NCBI GenBank assembly: GCA_003157015.1
Contig: PMIJ01000025.1
Coordinates: 1 to 64,000, forward strand
Length of the DNA: 64,000 nucleotides
Source: Bacteroidales bacterium
GTDB lineage: Bacteria > Bacteroidota > Bacteroidia > Bacteroidales > VadinHA17
Direction of reading: 5' to 3'
Shown: positions 60,603 through 64,000 of the stretch, piece after piece
How the letters are laid out: every line of letters starts with the position of its first letter
Position numbering within the stretch: the first letter of the stretch is position 1
Notes under the pieces: generated by a model
Database searches by the model: none
Told to the model about the DNA's origin: nothing
The model's input: only the letters and a program-made list of their open reading frames with translations
Program-made: the position numbers and the translations under genes

Positions 60603-61445
60603 ATGAAAACTATAATAGTTCCTATCGATTTTTCTGATGAGTCACTCGATGGCTTGAATATGGCAATGATGCTGGCTAAAAAAACCGGGGCAAATATTCA
60701 GATGGCTCACGTTATCGGAAAGAATATATATAATAATGAGCTTCCTGAAAAGGATAATCAGGTCGCAAAAAGGAAATTTGAAGATATCCTGCAAAAATGC
60801 AAATCTGGAGGAAATATTAATTGCGCATTGAATTATATAATTAAGGAAGGTAAAATATTCAGTGAAGTAACAGCCCTGGCAGATAAGTTCGAAGATTCTA
60901 TAATCGTACTTTCAACTCATGGAGAATCAGGCTTTGAAGAATTGTTCATTGGAGGCAATGCCTACAAAATTGCATCGCACTCAAAGAACCCTGTGATCAC
61001 TGTCAGAAAATGCAAAATACCGCCAAATATAGGTAAGATAGTCCTGCCTCTTGATATTACCCTGCAGACACGCGAAAAAGTTCCTTATACAGTAAAGCTT
61101 GCAAAGCTGTTTGGTTCAGAAATTCACCTGATCACAGTAAGAGGTTCACATTTAAAAAGTATTGAAAAGAAACTATATAAATATACTGAACAGGTGTGCT
61201 CTTATTTTTGGGATCACGACATCCCGTATAAAGTTGAGCATCTAAAGGGTGGAAATCTGACCGATTTAATCCTCAATTATTCAGCATCGGTAGATGCAGA
61301 CCTTATTTCAATAATGACCGAACAGGAGAGGAGCGTTTCCAATTTACTTTTGGGCACTTATGCCCATCAGATGATAAACAAAGCCAGTGTCCCAGTTTTA
61401 TCCTTTCCAACATATCATCTGGGAAACTACGCAGAGGATCTTTAA
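60603..61445 (+). CDS. Tandem universal stress protein (UspA-like)
   Basis: A 280-aa protein with two Usp domains (about 1-140 and 145-280). The first domain starts TIIVPIDFSDESLDGLNMAMML and has an IVLSTHGESGFEELFIGGNAYKIASHSKNPVITV end; the glycine-rich ATP-type motif is G-x2-G-like here (GESGFEELFIGG). Second domain starts IVLPLDIT. Cytoplasmic stress-response protein, likely part of the regulon with sodB. It is followed after 31 bases by a membrane protein gene. Confidence 0.85.
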   Translation: MKTIIVPIDFSDESLDGLNMAMMLAKKTGANIQMAHVIGKNIYNNELPEKDNQVAKRKFEDILQKCKSGGNINCALNYIIKEGKIFSEVTALADKFEDSIIVLSTHGESGFEELFIGGNAYKIASHSKNPVITVRKCKIPPNIGKIVLPLDITLQTREKVPYTVKLAKLFGSEIHLITVRGSHLKSIEKKLYKYTEQVCSYFWDHDIPYKVEHLKGGNLTDLILNYSASVDADLISIMTEQERSVSNLLLGTYAHQMINKASVPVLSFPTYHLGNYAEDL

Positions 61446-61476
61446 TCTTAAAAACTATTTAACAGATAATAAGGTG

Positions 61477-62250
61477 ATGAAAAAACTAAACTTCCGGCCC
61501 TCTTTTCTGCAGATCTTATATCTTATAATCTTTATCATCCTGTTTGCTTTTATAATTTATACTCCGACTTTAATCAAGGGTCCGGTAAGCCTGACCCCGA
61601 AATTTATACTCGAAGAGGAAACTTTTGAAGGATCCCTGATTTGTATTTTATTTATAATAAGTATTTTAATACTCAATTTATACAAGCGTGAAGTTAACAG
61701 GCATAAAGAACTGATCACAAAGATTAACGGTGAGAAGAAAAAAGTTGAGGAGAGACTTACTGATTCAGAACAGTATATTGCTGTTCTGAATGTACAGATA
61801 CAGGAGATTAAATCAATTTTTAACACTATTGATAAATATCCTGAAACAAAAGACGGTTTAAAAAAAGCTTTTAATTTTTTTGGAGACCGTGTAATTGGAA
61901 TAGTAAATTCAGAATGGGTATTATTCAGAATAATTGACAGCAAAAATCAGAGAACTGTTTGTGAACATTTTGGATCCAGGAAAGGATTAAAACACAGTTA
62001 TCCTCATGTGAGCAATAAAATGATTATTGAAAAAGAAACTGTTTTACCCTATAGCTACATAATTTCCAATCCCAAAAATTTAAATATCCTGGTAGCATGC
62101 ATAATGCCAGTTGATAAAATCACGAATGATCAGCATGTGTTTATTCAGGCAATAATCAATGAAGTCACCAAGCTTTTTGTTATATTAAATTCATTGTATT
62201 ATAAAAAAGAAAGTAACCTCGTTTTTGAAGATTATGCTGTCCGAAAATAG
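61477..62250 (+). CDS. Hypothetical membrane protein with cytoplasmic GAF-like domain (257 aa)
   Basis: ATG 61477 is preferred, with AAGGTG shortly upstream and 31 bases after the stress gene stop. Two TM helices (about 10-32 and 48-66), a coiled-coil (about 70-105) and a soluble C-terminal domain (about 115-245) that resembles GAF-type sensory domains. No catalytic output. It could be a regulatory partner for the sensor kinase at 56920 or a simple sensor; function unknown. Confidence 0.6.
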   Translation: MKKLNFRPSFLQILYLIIFIILFAFIIYTPTLIKGPVSLTPKFILEEETFEGSLICILFIISILILNLYKREVNRHKELITKINGEKKKVEERLTDSEQYIAVLNVQIQEIKSIFNTIDKYPETKDGLKKAFNFFGDRVIGIVNSEWVLFRIIDSKNQRTVCEHFGSRKGLKHSYPHVSNKMIIEKETVLPYSYIISNPKNLNILVACIMPVDKITNDQHVFIQAIINEVTKLFVILNSLYYKKESNLVFEDYAVRK

Positions 62251-62305
62251 GAACAATTAAACTTCTTTAGCCTGCTGCAGAGTCCACAAAGATTAGGTGG
62301 CTTTC

Positions 62306-64000
62306 TTAATTTTTATCTTTGTTATGAGTTATTTCATACTCTAATTCCGGATCAATATTTTGCTGTTCTACTTTCCGAGCTTTCTCTATCAATTCTTCAT
62401 GATGCTCCAGAAGATAGGCGAGTTTCCTTTTTCCGTACGAGAAACGGGTAATAATTACAAATAGCACCGGAACAATTAAGATGGCAAGTGTGGAGGCTGC
62501 AATCATACCTCCAAGAACAGTAAAACCTATTGTATTCCGTGCTACGGCACCAGCCCCTGTAGCAAAAGCAAGAGGCAGGACACCCAGGATAAATGCCATT
62601 GAAGTCATAAGGATGGGGCGAAATCGCAGTCTGACAGCTTCCAGTGTGGATTTGATGAGTTCTTCTCCGTTGTCAACACGCACTTTAGCAAATTCCACGA
62701 TAAGAATTGCATTCTTTGCTGATAGCCCAATCAAAGTTATAAGGCCTATCTGTGCATATACATTATTGGTCAGGCGAGGTATAAACATTAGCATCAGAAT
62801 TGCTCCAAAGGCGCTTATCGGCACAGCAAGCATTACTGAAAAAGGTACTGACCAGCTTTCATAGAGAGCCGCCAGGAACAGAAATACGAATAAGATAGAA
62901 AAAATAAATATATAAATAGTGGTCGATCCGGATCTTATTTCTTCCAGGCTCAGTCCTGAAAACTCATATATATAACCCTGTGGCAAAACCTTTTCGGCAG
63001 TTGCTTTCAATGCTTCGATTCCCTGACCAGTACTGAAACCCAGAGGAGTTGAACCATCTATTTCAGCAGAGCGGAAAATATTGTAATGTTTAATTAAAGG
63101 AGGAGCTACCGTTGCCTTATAACTTATAATAGTACTGAGAGGCAGCATTTGCCCAGCCTGATTGCGTACATAGTATTTATTCATATCTGATATCAGCGCA
63201 CGGAATGTTGTATCTGCCTGAACAGCCACATGGAAAGTTCGATTATAAAGTGTCAGGTTATTAACGAACAAACTTCCCATATATGCCTGCATTGTTGTAA
63301 AAACATCTGAGATATTTACTCCCATCTTTTCACATTTTTCCCGATCAAGAGTAAGATCATAGCTTGGAGTATGAGCACCGTAGTAACTGAATGCAGTGGC
63401 AATTGCAGGATTTTTATGAGCTTCGGCTACAAACTTCTTTACAACATTTTCGAATGCATACACATCATCATTTGTATTGCCCTGTTCTATTTGCATACTG
63501 AATCCTGCAGCCTGTCCTATACCACGAATAGGAGGAGGAGGAATTACAACAATACTTGCATTCTTTATACCGGCTGCTGCAATACGTTTTTTTATCACAT
63601 CCATGATGCCGGGTACCTGCTCTTCCGGTTTAGTGCGCTTTTCCCAAGGTGCAAGCATGCAAAAAATAGTACCGCAGTTGGATGTGGCACCCGAGTTAAC
63701 AATGTTCAGCCCCGATATGGCAGAATAGTGATCAACACCTGGAGTGGCACCAATTACATTCATAAGTTTGGTGATGACTTCAACAGATTGTGTTGTGGAG
63801 GATGCCTCAGGCAACTGATAGGTAAGAAACAGACGGCCGCCATCTTCTGACGGAATGAAACCGGAAGGTTTTTTCTTGAATAAAATGACAGCGGTACCGC
63901 ATATAATCACAAGTAAAATTACAATATATCTTGAAGCTGTTATCCCGCGTTTTACTGCGCTGGTGTATTTATCAGTCATCTTTTCAAACCAGTTATTAAA
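62306..64000 (-). CDS. RND efflux permease (HAE1/AcrB type), C-terminal part, cut by window
   Basis: The window holds the C-terminal half: it is open to the right edge (F-N-N-W-F-E-K-M at the boundary, the usual central sequence). Periplasmic pore domain, then TM helices 8-12 with AKNAILIVEFAKVRVDNG (helix 10) and RFRPILMTSMAFILGVLPLAFATGAGA (the TM11 region). C-terminal 50 residues are cytoplasmic and acidic/basic. Pumps drugs or bile-like compounds by proton exchange. Partner genes (MFP, OMF) would lie outside the window. Confidence 0.93.
   Translation of the reverse strand, partial: FNNWFEKMTDKYTSAVKRGITASRYIVILLVIICGTAVILFKKKPSGFIPSEDGGRLFLTYQLPEASSTTQSVEVITKLMNVIGATPGVDHYSAISGLNIVNSGATSNCGTIFCMLAPWEKRTKPEEQVPGIMDVIKKRIAAAGIKNASIVVIPPPPIRGIGQAAGFSMQIEQGNTNDDVYAFENVVKKFVAEAHKNPAIATAFSYYGAHTPSYDLTLDREKCEKMGVNISDVFTTMQAYMGSLFVNNLTLYNRTFHVAVQADTTFRALISDMNKYYVRNQAGQMLPLSTIISYKATVAPPLIKHYNIFRSAEIDGSTPLGFSTGQGIEALKATAEKVLPQGYIYEFSGLSLEEIRSGSTTIYIFIFSILFVFLFLAALYESWSVPFSVMLAVPISAFGAILMLMFIPRLTNNVYAQIGLITLIGLSAKNAILIVEFAKVRVDNGEELIKSTLEAVRLRFRPILMTSMAFILGVLPLAFATGAGAVARNTIGFTVLGGMIAASTLAILIVPVLFVIITRFSYGKRKLAYLLEHHEELIEKARKVEQQNIDPELEYEITHNKDKN

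Overview
The window comes from a Bacteroidota chromosome, most likely of the Bacteroidales/Marinilabiliales type. The genes are AT-rich. Several promoters fit the Bacteroidota pattern (TTG, about 20 bases, TAnnTTTG). An IPExxxVDY-family gene sits next to rnc, fabF and acpP in the order usual for the phylum. Lipoproteins, hybrid sensor kinases and Tat-exported sugar enzymes add support. Genus is not resolvable by eye.

Layout. 1-4350: the 5' end of a group II intron placed just after a terminator hairpin, an IS1380-type transposase, two unknown genes, and a Panacea-type antitoxin with its putative toxin, then a possible sigma-54-driven small RNA. 4347-12621: core genes, namely a PH-like membrane protein, IPExxxVDY, rnc, fabF, acpP, purN, an M23 lipoprotein, leuS and tRNA-Arg(CCG). 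12606-33876: a 21.3-kb genomic island in the tRNA-Arg 3' end, bounded by a 17-bp direct repeat, with a tyrosine integrase at the tRNA side and paired 12-bp-spaced arm-type repeats at both ends. Its left half (14.0-24.1 kb) looks like an integron gene-cassette array without an integron integrase. All cassette genes lie on the minus strand (TIR protein, type II R-M pair, glycosyltransferase, DUF262-HNH, alpha/beta hydrolase, DUF2971), separated by attC-like sites. In three cassettes the first 14 bases are complementary, with one mismatch, to the R'' end of the cassette's own terminal site. The right half holds a large MG2/TonB-plug protein, small mobile-element genes (DUF4120, DUF6876), a reductive-dehalogenase-like iron-sulfur protein and two large inverted repeats. 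No relaxase or conjugation gene is seen.

33877-43600: chromosome resumes with the ancestral tRNA terminator, a hybrid two-component sensor, a DUF559 nuclease gene nested inside two layers of inverted repeats, two secreted hydrolases, a Tat-exported deacetylase-like protein and an unknown gene. 43763-56860: a co-directional sugar-utilisation cluster (DUF1080, Gfo/Idh/MocA oxidoreductase, TIM-barrel isomerase, two sugar porters, a UroD-like protein, GH35 and GH2 glycosidases), which resembles 3-keto-glycoside processing and has no SusC/SusD pair. 56920-62250: a sensor kinase and response regulator, followed by four 11-bp direct repeats in front of a superoxide dismutase/universal-stress gene group. 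This suggests that the regulator controls a stress regulon. The window ends inside an RND efflux permease gene (62306-64000, minus strand).
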